A DNA stretch of 64,000 nt. It comes from Diphasiastrum complanatum. Its lineage: Eukaryota; Streptophyta; Lycopodiopsida; Lycopodiales; Lycopodiaceae. Of this stretch, positions 43,856 through 53,297 are shown piece after piece. How positions within the stretch are numbered: the stretch's first letter is position 1; every line of letters starts with the position of its first letter. Location of the stretch: positions 1 to 64,000 of the forward strand of contig MU831880.1 in the NCBI GenBank assembly GCA_029204225.1, read 5' to 3'. The translations under genes and the position numbers were made by a program. Under the pieces are notes generated by a model that was not told the DNA's origin, searched no databases, and worked only from the letters and a program-made list of their open reading frames with translations.

Positions 43856-45263
43856 TTACTGACTCTCAATAACAGCTTCTGGATGATGGTGGCACATTTC
43901 CATCCAAACTTTTTCTCTCAGAGCATCTTCTTTCAGGTCTTCCTCTTCCGAATCAAAATCAAAGGGAGCTGCTGCTGATGGTTCAACGGCCACATCATGA
44001 AGCATAGCAAGGTACGGATGCTCTAGCGCCTCTGTCACAGTGATCCGCCTTTTTGGGTCAAACACAAGCATTTTGTCTAAGAGATTGATGGCCAGAGGAT
44101 TTGCATTTGGATACAAACGAGCAAGAGAAGCTCTGGGAGCAAATTGGAGCGATCTGATATAGCTTCGAGCTTTATGACTATGGATGAATTGCAAGTCGTT
44201 TTCCTCTGGAGAACCAATTATACTAATGATCAGCTTCAATTGGTGAATATAATCTTTGCCAGGAAATAGAGGTTTCCGACCCAGCAACTCAGCAAAAATG
44301 CAGCCCACAGACCACATATCAATAGCACTTGAATATTCTTCGCAAGATAATAATAATTCCGGAGCTCGATACCATCGGGTCACCACATATTCGGTCATGA
44401 ATTGACCCTTCTCACTTCCTGTCCGTGCCAATCCGAAGTCACAAATTTTCAGATCACAGCTTGCATTCAAAAGAAGATTGCTGGGTTTCAAGTCTCGATG
44501 GAGAACATTTGCTGAGTGAACATATTTCAAACCCCGGAGAAGCTGAACCATTGAAACAGAGATCAAAGGTCGTTAGGATCTACGCATTCACATACTACCT
44601 ATCAGAGTTCAAGAGTTCAGCAACTATGAATGGGAAACAATATGGATTGATTGTGTGGCATCAACATGATACATGACCTAATGTATAATTTATATTTAGG
44701 AATAAATGAAGTCGTGCGAACCCAGGAATAAAAGAAGAACCGGGTGCAAATTCTCTACAGACAATCTATTTTCTACTAACATATTTTGGTTAGACAAGAG
44801 GAAAAAGGACTGAAAAATTGCATACAATCGGAGAGCCTACCTGGTATATGAAGTACTGAAAGTGATCATCCGTTAAAGTCTGTGAAGATCGGATGATTTG
44901 ATGAAGGTCTGTGTCCATAAGTTCATACACAAGATAAACGTCATTGAAGCCGTGTTTTTCAACTGGCTTCATGATATCCTTAATAGCAATTATGTTCTCG
45001 TGATAAAGATGTCGAAGAAGCCTAATTTCCCGTAGTGTTCTTCTGGCATCTGTAATATTCTCAAAAGCATTGGCGATCTTCTTAATAGCCACTTTTTCAC
45101 CTGTGTCTGAGTTCCTTGCCGAGCAGACTATCCCATATGCACCCTTCCCTATAGGTTTTATGGGGACGTACTTAGTATCCACTTCAAAAATGCTTCGCCA
45201 CAGCATGTAGTAATGCTTTCCGGGATTTGAGGCTCCATTTGGAGGATCTATCTTGGTCGCCAT
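43856..45263 (-). CDS. Mitogen-activated protein kinase, plant group C (MPK1/2/7/14 type), two exons
   Basis: Serine/threonine kinase acting at the end of a MAPKKK-MAPKK-MAPK cascade in cytosol and nucleus. Exon 1 is 45263-44841 (141 codons), exon 2 is 44542-43856 (228 codons and stop), phase-0 junction; the 369-aa product is the usual length. Motifs: glycine loop G-K-G-A-Y-G (39-44), catalytic Lys61 (V-A-I-K-K), catalytic loop H-R-D158-L-K-P-S-N, D176-F-G, and activation loop T191-E-Y193. The T-E-Y and the group C signatures [17 protein letters not shown] and the acidic C-terminus with H-H-P-E-A support the group C call, as does the two-exon structure typical of that group. The start is the ATG at 45263; the TTG just before it is not a start. 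All key residues are present, so it looks functional. It is the only host gene I can support here. Confidence 0.95.
44543..44840 (-). other. MAP kinase intron
   Basis: A 298-bp intron with GTAGGC donor after ..Y-Q (CAG) and a TTCAG acceptor before L-L-R-G-L-K. It splits the kinase domain between the L-H-Q-I-I helix region and the catalytic loop, the position expected for the group C gene. Confidence 0.93.
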
Positions 45264-45337
45264 CAAATATTTACTCCTCGCTACTTACAAAAAGGTAGAA
45301 CTGGCCCCTCATTGAGACGACCCAGCAAGCGGCTGGC

Positions 45338-45371
45338 TGATATTAGTTCTTGCTTGGCAGAACTAATATCA
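45338..45371 (-). promoter_or_regulatory. Perfect 13-bp hairpin upstream of the kinase ATG
   Basis: TGATATTAGTTCT (45338-45350) and AGAACTAATATCA (45359-45371) are exact inverted repeats around an 8-base loop. The near end lies 75 nt before the ATG, so it is probably in the 5' UTR. It could affect translation or mark a transposon footprint; function not known. Confidence 0.6.
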
Positions 45372-46640
45372 AAGGTAATATCTTTGACCTGAACGTGCAG
45401 CTCGGAGAGATCACCCTCTGTTTTCTAGCAATGAAGGGACAAGGTTGCTGGATACAATCGGATTCGCAAAATGCATCTCAACAGACCAAGAGCGCACCAG
45501 AAAAACGACTAATTTATAAGCTTAGGGTTAAGTGAATAGCAATTGTAAAGAAACAGCACAAGGGTTTTAAGAGAGCAGACAAAGCGTGATTCATCTGGCA
45601 AATAGGGAGGGAACACAACCATAGCAGGCAAAGCATCATACGGAAACACCAAAACACGATCCCAAGAAGCCAAGCTCCATAAGATCTGGCCTCACAGACC
45701 AGCAACACACACTGTTTCAGAGCATTCAAAACCCCAACCAGTGATTAATTGCTCATTGATTAGGCCAGCTAGAAAGGCAGCTGACAAACAAACACGCATC
45801 TGCTGGCAGCATATGCATATGCTTATAGTAGAGCAAATAAAATTGCGTGTCCACGTTCTCGAAATGAATTCATGGATCGCAAAAAAAACACTAAAAAAAG
45901 GCGAAAGAGAAGAAGAAGAAGAAGAAGAAGGAGAAAGCAAAAGGGAGAAAGAGATGGAAGGGGACAACCGTCTGAAGAGGCAGGCCCATGGGTGTTACTA
46001 GTACGGAGCATCTTACGACCCACCACTCAGATCTTGCCAGGTGGTCTTCTGAACGGCCGATCATAGAACCATGGCAAAATCTGAACGTTCAGTAGCCGAT
46101 CTAACGGTCAGGGCGGTGAAACTATAGCGTGTCATGGGGACAGCGGGTCAGGGATCTGATGGCTAAAATATGGCGGGGCCACGTCCGGTAAATGTCGGTT
46201 GGCCAGCCCAGATAGACCCGACCATCCGATTCCTGACTGAATTGCCCGTCAAATTGGTACCATGCAAGCTGAGATGCCTTTCTCACCCCCTTCAAAGAAA
46301 AGCAAGCCCTTCTCACTTCAATGTAAATAAATAAAAGATAAATGGAAAGTAACGTTTTTGTGCACAAAATGCCCATATTCGTCGTGAGCATTGATAGTGG
46401 ACATGTGGCATTACGTCATTGGTTGATTGAGAGAAGGTTTATTCCATGTGATAGCGGACACACGTCATTGGTTGAGAGTAGGTTCACTAGGTTTCTATAG
46501 TGCAGTCTGTAAATAGATTTAGATCTTAACCATCTATCTCCCTCCTGCTATGTTAGATATCGTTAATCCGACGGTGGGCTGTACAGCTTGTAGCAATATT
46601 CGCCGCTCCCGCGGCTCAACCTGCTACACGAGTAGCCCAC
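45372..46640 (-). promoter_or_regulatory. MAP kinase 5' UTR and promoter region
   Basis: Intergenic DNA upstream of the kinase. It has a pyrimidine-rich tract in the sense of transcription (45893-45955, CTTCTTCTTC type). Further up is a duplicated block around ACGTCATTGGTTGA at 46413-46426 and 46462-46475, which on the gene strand reads CCAATGACGT, a CCAAT box fused to a TGACGT bZIP site. No convincing TATA box was found and the transcription start is not placed. Confidence 0.5.
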
Positions 46641-47589
46641 CTCCGGATGAATGATAACCAGTCCATAAACACGACCTTGAAGCTTTTATTTGAAAATTCT
46701 TTTTCTAGAATTATCATGAAAATATGTAAAATAATGCTTGGAATAATGCTAAACATGAAAGGTATTCAAAATGTCAATGTTGGCGAGTTGGGTCAAGGAG
46801 TAAGTTCTATCGAAACCTATCTATTGCACTCTCATCTAGTCTTGTGTACGTTTTTGCAGCCTAGTTAGGTTCAGTATATTATTGTACATTTGTATATAAA
46901 AAAAAGTTTAGTACATTTTAAGTGAGTTGTGCACACATCAAAAGAAAAAGTTTATTTGTCATGTGTCAAGGATAATGAAAAAAATTGGCTAAAAGTAAAA
47001 TTCTTGCCACACTAAGATAGGCTTGAACACTACATGTTATTCCATTCGCATGTTTGGAACCTTGTGCTCACGAACGAATTGTCATGAAAATGCTAAAAGT
47101 AAATTATTTTAAAAGTTGCAACATAATGCGTTTCACTGAGCCAAAAACGTGTACTCCATTTATTAAAAAAAAAATTGAAGCCATCAATCAATAATGATAC
47201 TATTAGGATAAAAACATAATAGAACCATCAAATATAAAGTCTACGCCAAAAGCAAAAACAAAAGATTGTCGTGCCTAGGACTTTATCTTATGTGAAGACA
47301 ACCTACCTTCTTGGTCAGGCTATTCGAGCTTTATGGGCGTAATGCCCGACTCAGGCAAAGATATGCACAAATGTACGTGAAAACCCCACATAAAGAATGT
47401 CAAAAAAGGGAAGAAGAACTAGTTTATGAAAAGCAAAAAGGTCTCAAGGGCCCAAAAGCCTATTGACACCTAAAACAGAAGTTGGATGTCTTGGTAGTAG
47501 AATTGTTCGAGCAGAAGGACCTGTTCTGCAGCAGTTTACTTTTGAGAGACATTTGTTGAGTTTCTACATAGATCTGCAACTATCTTTTC
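46641..47589. other. No gene recognised
   Basis: AT-rich intergenic DNA. The short frames in it have no known motifs. Confidence 0.4.
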
Positions 47590-48250
47590 TATGGTCTTTG
47601 GGCTTCCCAAGCAATCATTTTTGGCAGATACTAGGGCACATTTGGCTATGGGCAAGCTAGTTGTTGGTAGAGGCTACTTTGAGAAGTCTTCTGCTGCACG
47701 TCTTTTATCTATGTCTCATTTGATCGCCATGACTAAAGCATAGGGTGGCATCCGCCCTATCCCTGAGGGCGAAGTCCTCCTCCGTCTTGTAAGACGCTCT
47801 ATCTATTTTAGTTTCAATAGATTTTTGTCTCTTTTCTCTCCCCTCATCAGGTTGGCATCTCTACTCATGGCGGCTGGATAACTCTATTTCTAGAGCTGCA
47901 ATCTTTCGGGAGCTGCGGGCGGCTGGTGGTGCGTTGGCTCAACTTATCCCATTTGTGCAGTTTGAGACTCCCCTCTTTTACAGTCACCATGTGCGCTCTG
48001 AGGATTTTTCTACTATCTAGTCTACAGTAGGTAGTCGTCAAGGTGATCCTTTGGGTGGTCCTCTTTTCGCTTTGGCTCATTTTCGTGCCCTTCGAGCTTC
48101 TGTAGAGGCCTTTCCCTCCTGCTTATTTCCTTCGGTTGCTAATGACACTCATATTGTTGGTCTTGCTACGGTGCTCCACATCTTTCATCATTTTTTTGAG
48201 CAATTGGCTTCTCTTGGTATGTCAATTCAACCTCTATTACTTTGATGGAG
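47590..48250 (+). pseudogene. Reverse-transcriptase remnant of non-LTR (LINE-like) type
   Basis: Spread over different frames are G-G-I-R-P-I-P-E-G-E-V-L-L-R-L (47733-47790), Q-G-D-P-L-G-G-P-L-F-A-L-A-H-F (about 48037-48081) and N-D-T-H-I-V-G (about 48140-48160). These match the fingers, the Q-G-D-P palm motif and the catalytic A-D-D block of LINE-like RTs; here the A-D-D is N-D. No endonuclease or poly(A) tail is seen. The clade is not determined. Confidence 0.65.
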
Positions 48251-48721
48251 TTCCAATACTGCTTTGTAAAGTGTGTAGCAATGAGTTGGATCTAGAGGGT
48301 CACCGCCTGTTGGGTGAGACCAGGCGAATTTCCGGTGAAATAGGAAAATCATCCCCCACAACGGGAACTTCATCAATTGCCATTTGCCTAGAAAAAACTA
48401 TTTTTTTTTGTTAAATACAAGATTATTTCGGGTATGATTGCAAATAAAAAGCAATGTAAGAAAAAAAATGCCAGTTTTAAGACAATAACATGCTTTTTGA
48501 AAAATTATACCAATATTTTTTGCAAATGCATAGGCCTATAAACAAAATAATGAGTTATGTTGATCTTTGTTTAACCATCTTAAAAAATTCCCATTAGAAT
48601 AAACTACTCGAAATAATTATAGAGATAATTAATTTCAAAAAGACCTCCGCCCTCCTTGCCATGCTAAAAAAAAAAATACCATTTAGAAAGTTTTTTATAC
48701 ATGATTTCTAAATGAAACCCA
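48251..48721. other. No gene recognised
   Basis: AT-rich, homopolymer-containing DNA with nothing identifiable. Confidence 0.4.
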
Positions 48722-48744
48722 CCCCCCCCCCCCCCCCCCCCCCC
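48722..48744. repeat. Poly-C run of 23
   Basis: Uninterrupted C homopolymer at the border between AT-rich DNA and the following GC-rich patch. Confidence 0.95.
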
Positions 48745-49317
48745 GATTGAGCCTTAAAGGCACTGCCCTGGGACCAAATGGGTTCTGGCTCCAGCCCAAT
48801 GTTTGGGCGCCATGTGGCATAGTGCTCGCAAGGGGGCTGCCTGCCAAAATGGACGGGCGTAGCTGGCTATTCACAGGCGGGCACTAGGGTGAGGTCCTGA
48901 GCACCCTGGCAATGGCACCGGGTAGCGCAGGTGGCGCCGGGGCAGCGGCATCAAGCAGGCACCAAGCGGCATCGGGCAGGGCGCAGATGGCATCGAGTAG
49001 CCCCAGGGTGGGCACCGGTGGGCAGCCCAACGCCCAGGCACACACACATGAGCAAGGGCACAATGTTCTTGTTGATCATCCACTAATAAAGCCTCAGGTT
49101 TTATGTAAGCGAACTCTATCCACGCACTTCCTGAAGCACCCATGTCCCAACAATAAAAGAACCGACAACAGCGCCCCTTCACGACAATCGTAGCCTAGTG
49201 CCGGGGGACCGGCACTACTTTGGGCCGTGGACCAGGGTTGTGGGTATTTCCTGCACAATAATAAACAAGTGGGTCCCATCAGGCCAAGCCTTACCTAGTG
49301 GGTCTCGCCACAGTACA
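48745..49317. other. GC-rich patch with degenerate GGCA repeats
   Basis: Base composition changes sharply from its surroundings, especially at 48,860-49,060, which is built of short repeats such as GGCACCGGG, GGCATCGGG and GGCATCGAG. The two overlapping frames at 48871-49193 are low-complexity by-products. No gene assigned. Confidence 0.5.
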
Positions 49318-49545
49318 TTGTAAGTAGGGTAATAAGTGCAAGGGCACTGGCATTCTGTGCGTATAAGCCCAACCCAATGAGTACCAGTAGCAAGTTGTAA
49401 TTCCTAGGAATAAGAGACTAGAGGCTTAAAACTCTAAAATGACATTAGAGGCCCTAAGTCAAGTTGCAAATAAAAAAGCTAAAAGGGCCCAACTTAGAAC
49501 TCACATAAATCATGTGAGTGCCCTTGTGCTTTCTTAGTTCCATTA
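49318..49545 (+). repeat. LTR fragment related to the Ty3-3 LTR
   Basis: It aligns with 52,530-52,760 (GCRWGGGCAYKGCATYCTGYGCGTATAAGCCC, then GTTGTAAAT and ACTCACATRAATCWTGTGA). Both ends are missing. Confidence 0.7.
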
Positions 49546-49584
49546 GATTTAATTGTGTTTATTTGAAAGGCTTGGATTAGAATC

Positions 49585-50174
49585 CTTGCCCAATGAAAGC
49601 TCTCATGAAGGTCATGACATATGTCCAAGCTACAAAGCATCTCAACATCTGTTATGGAGGCAGCCAATCTGCCAATATTCTTGAAGGATATACAAATGCA
49701 AATTGGGCAGGAGATATCAACACCAGAAGATCAACTTCTGGATTTGTATTCATATTGAATCAAGGAACAATCTCATGGAACAGCCGAAGGCAGACCTCAG
49801 TAGCATTATCTTCAACTGAATCAGAATACGTAGCTGCCACAAATTCTACCAAGGAGGCAATTTTGCTAAGAAACCTACTTGCAGATATTAGCCTTGCTCA
49901 AGAACATGCAATGATAATCTATTGTGATGATCAAAGCACAATAGCACTCTCTCTCTAAATTTGAGATTTGACTCTCAGAGCAAACACATTGAAATCAAGT
50001 ATCACTACCTTAGAGAAAAAGTGCAAAGCAACGAAGTGCCATTGTTTTACTGCAAGACAGAGTTAATGGCAGCAAATTACTTCACAAAAGCTCTATCAAA
50101 GGAGCACCATCTCAAATTTAACGACGTGTTAAATCTGAAGATCCAAGTTTTTCAGGATCCACATTAAAGGGGAG
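49585..50174 (+). pseudogene. Co-7: Copia RNase H and 3' end
   Basis: RNase H is open for 121 aa with A-N-W-A-G-D, R-R-S-T-S-G, S-S-T-E-S-E-Y and Y-C-D-D-Q-S-T-I-A. After a stop at about 49,957 it continues with S-K-H-I-E-I-K-Y-H-Y-L-R and the Y-F-T-K-A-L tail. It ends in AAAGGGGAG, a polypurine tract. Related to Co-1 and Co-5. All upstream pol is absent. Confidence 0.88.
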
Positions 50175-50887
50175 TGTTGGATTTCAATGCTCAAATCCAC
50201 TAAGTAATGAGCATCATGGAAAAACTCAGCCGAAGTCCAACTTCGCTTTTTTGGGACTTTCGCGTTTTTTGCAATTTTCACACTTTTCGCACCTTCAAGA
50301 TATTTGCACTTCAGGGTTTGTCAAAACTCAACTCCATCGACTTCAAAGTCATCAATGCCCGAAATGCCCAACACATCGAAGTGCCCGACGAAAATTGATC
50401 CATGAACTGTCAGACAACTTCAAGTACATCTCTAACAGTCCACCTGACTTGTACATACACTTACAATTAAGAGAAGACGGCCATCTAATGCATAACGGCT
50501 TCAGTAAATTAAGCAGTTAGATTTTATTTTTCAATGCACTGAGCACTGATATGTTATCATCAATGTATAGCGTCAGTAGATCTAACATGCTCAGTAGGCT
50601 GTATTCTAGTTAAGTAACTAAGTTGCTAAGAAAGTAAACGATCATCAGCGTGAGAACTTTTTGGCACCATCAGTATTGCGTTGCTCCACGCCCTTGTACT
50701 CATTTTTCCCTTATCAATCAGAGTGCAAGTTTTTGGTCTCACTAATGTATTATTCTATTACGCATTGCTCCTGTTGATTCATCTTGATTATTGCTGGTAA
50801 CTGTTGCACTTTTGATCCATCTACCAAATGCTCCACTTCCGCTGCTATCCGATTCAATACTTCCACAATATCCCACGTTTTTCGACA
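50175..50887 (+). repeat. Co-7 LTR, 713 bp
   Basis: It starts TGTTGGATTT after the polypurine tract and ends TTTTTCGACA directly before a primer site. It contains several TTTCGC words near 50,255-50,300, similar to those in the Co-5 LTR. It has an RNase H end on its left and a leader on its right. Confidence 0.85.
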
Positions 50888-50899
50888 TGGTATCAGAGC
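50888..50899 (+). promoter_or_regulatory. Primer-binding site (initiator tRNA-Met) after the Co-7 LTR
   Basis: TGGTATCAGAGC directly after the CA terminus. Shows that the LTR at 50175-50887 is also the 5' LTR of a following internal region. Confidence 0.9.
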
Positions 50900-51330
50900 A
50901 TCTGTTTCTACCAGAGCTCCTCTGATTGGATATCAGTCAATATTATCTAAAATCACTATTTTACGACAATCTGAAGGAGCAAGGAAGCCTTGAGGAGGAA
51001 CAAAGTCCGAGAGAAGACCCGTTGGAGACCACACTGAACAAAGTAATAATCAGATACAAATTTTTTTTAACCAATTACAAACTTATAATTCAAACAACTT
51101 GGGCTATCAACTAGATGTTTTCACTAGTGAAAAAAGTTTAAGCACTCTGAAGTTGTCGAGGACTGGATAAATGGGTGGTCTAGTTATTTTAGCTTGCACA
51201 ATGTCACATAAGCAGCATGGACTGAATTCTATCCTTGCAAAATGTTGAAACAACCAAAAAGTTGTGCAGCCGCCTGTATGACTGGTTCCGTGATAGCTTC
51301 TATCAGGTACCCATTGTTAGTTTGAGTCAG
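50900..51330 (+). pseudogene. Leader and gag start after the Co-7 LTR, decayed
   Basis: Weak gag-like reading including L-R-Q-S-E-G-A and W-I-N-G-W-S-S-Y-F-S-L-H-N-V, interrupted by stops. Only the first few hundred bases of the internal region remain before unrelated Ty3 sequence. Confidence 0.45.
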
Positions 51331-52483
51331 AATCTCGGGTGCAGTCTAGGCGACGAAAGGTTTGATCAGGACTTTTGCCTATCGATGGCGGTCACCAGAC
51401 ATAATGCCGACAGTGACCATCGAGTCCGCGATAACCCGTACCTTGTACGTGTGGTACTCTGGTACATGAAGTAGAAACACGACTTAGGCGCGGGTGGCGT
51501 AAGCATGAAGGGTGAGGCCCATGTTAATGTTAGAGCTGAAAAGCGCCGGGTAAAGAAGTGAACCCGCAATCTGGAGCCATGGTTTAATCAGGGCTTCAGA
51601 AGGCAAGGGCCAAATCTAGGTGGCTGATGGTATTTCTCGTTGGATTACCTACTTGGTGCCAGAGTCTTCAGAAGATGAGGAGTCCATGTTAGCAGTGATA
51701 GTTAAAGTGCAAAAACGTAGAAAAAATGGTGGGAAAGGTAAAAAGTGGTGGAAACGAGAAAAACAGTGAATAACAAGTGTTGGATGGTAGAAACAACAAT
51801 TCAAAGCGCAGATCTGGGTTTAGAGTATGCAGATGATCGCTTGTATGAAGTTTGGTCGCATTCGAAAAACTTGGAAAATCCGGTGGAAATTTGAGCAGAG
51901 CTTCATTGGGAAAGGTAACAAATGAATACAGCCCTTATATAGCGGACATTAGAGTGCGTATTTGGCGAAATCCACTTTCCCTTGCTCAGTTCCACCCAAA
52001 TTTTGGCAGGGTCCTTTTTCACAATATTCTAAGACCTCAGAGAAGTCTGCGAGAGTTCAGAAGGTGATTTGACTGCCCTGCAAAGGTTCTGCAAGGGTTC
52101 AGACAGTTTGCGAGGGTTCAATCCTTGCAGGGAGTGAATGCTCGTACAACTTGTTCCTGTGACTGGATTTTCAAGATCAGACCATGTAGACAGGCTAATT
52201 TCACTGCTCTGATTTCATTTATGCCCCTTGCGAAGTTGGTCTGATGATCTTGATGCCTTGCGAAGGTTCTGAAGATTCTGCTTCTGGGAACCCTTGCATA
52301 CACTAAAAAATGATATTTTTCCATCAGTATCCCTTGATTTTCATGGATGCATCTAGGTCGGATCTAGTGACTATCCAAGTTTCAAGAGCTATCTCCCTGG
52401 GGATCTCCAAAAATCATGAAAAAAAGTGCTCTTTTAGAGTATTTTTTGACGAGATCTTGAGATTTTCTGATTTTTAACCTTTG
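51331..52483 (-). mobile_element. Ty3-f3: word-repeat/TATA region and aORF start of another Ty3 element
   Basis: On the minus strand, 52,330-52,040 holds words of the TGCGAGRGTTC and CCTTGCGAAGG type (near 52,050, 52,083, 52,095, 52,110, 52,125, 52,215, 52,257, 52,289). A TATATAAG box is at 51934-51941. An ATG at 51687 opens M-D-S-S-S-S-E-D-S-G, followed after a stop by R-E-I-P-S-A-T, the aORF N-terminal motif. The remainder of the frame is unreadable. The TATA-to-ATG spacing (254 bp) is longer than in the other copies. The left edge is uncertain, and it is cut at 52,483 by the Ty3-3 LTR. Confidence 0.6.
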
Positions 52484-53281
52484 TGTTGGGGGTATTCCCG
52501 ACGAATTGTAAATAAATAATATTGGCCAATAAAATGTGTTGCGAGGGCATGGCATCCTGCGCGTATAAGCCCATGGCCCAATGAGCATGCAATTTGAGTT
52601 GTAAATAAAATAATACACTTGGGCCCCTTTGTAATTAAAATAAAACTAGTCAATTTTAAACATAGAGTTTACTTTTTTAGAGTTGGGTCCAATTTTGGAC
52701 TCACATGAATCTTGTGATTTCCAATGTACTTTTTGTGGACCCTTGGATCAAGTTGGGTCCAAGATGAATGGATAGGATCAATGTAAATATTAGCCAATAG
52801 GATTTTGGGGAAAGGGCCTTCCCCATTTATAAAAAGGCACCATTTGTACTCTATTTCCATGCTTAATGAGAAAGAGAAAATTATACCACTTTTTGGAGAG
52901 AAGCATCCTCATTTGCTATTCACTACTTGCTAATGCTTTTGATTGTGTTTCCATTGCTTTCTATTTTCATGTTGATTGGTTGTCTGAGTTAATGCAAACA
53001 TAAGGAGCTTTTGAGCTAACCTCCACTCTCACCCTCTATCTCTCTCTTTCTCTCTTCTCTTCTCTCAATCTCTTCTAATCTTCCCTTTCCTTTCACCTAC
53101 AATCATGATGAAGGTAGTTTAGGGGAGTAGAGTTAGTGGAAGTAGTGGTAGTGGTGGTAGAATTAGATGAAAAGTAGGGAACTAACTAAAAGTAGCATCT
53201 ATGCATAGTTAGGTGCCTATCCAGTGAACTAACCCTTGACAGGCGGGAGGGCTACTACAACACCAGATCGAAGACCCTACA
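52484..53281 (+). repeat. Ty3-3 5' LTR, 798 bp
   Basis: It starts TGTTGGGGGT and ends CCCTACA, followed by one base and the primer site. A TTTATAAAAAGG box at about 52,835 is a good TATA candidate. Related to the scrap at 49318-49545. Confidence 0.88.
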
Positions 53282-53282
53282 G

Positions 53283-53297
53283 TGGCGCCGTTGCCGG
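53283..53297 (+). promoter_or_regulatory. Ty3-3 primer-binding site (tRNA-Asp)
   Basis: TGGCGCCGTTGCCGG, complementary to the 3' end of plant tRNA-Asp(GTC). Confidence 0.92.

Noticed and set aside
45264-45266. Start of the MAP kinase one codon upstream
   Set aside because: The codon is TTG; the ATG at 45263 begins M-A-T-K and matches the family start.
45741-46001. Frame rich in Lys and Glu on the plus strand
   Set aside because: It is a translation of a GAA/GAG simple tract in the kinase upstream region, with no family similarity.
48871-49193. Two overlapping frames of about 100 aa in the GC-rich patch
   Set aside because: Low-complexity by-products of GGCA-type repeats, open on both strands.
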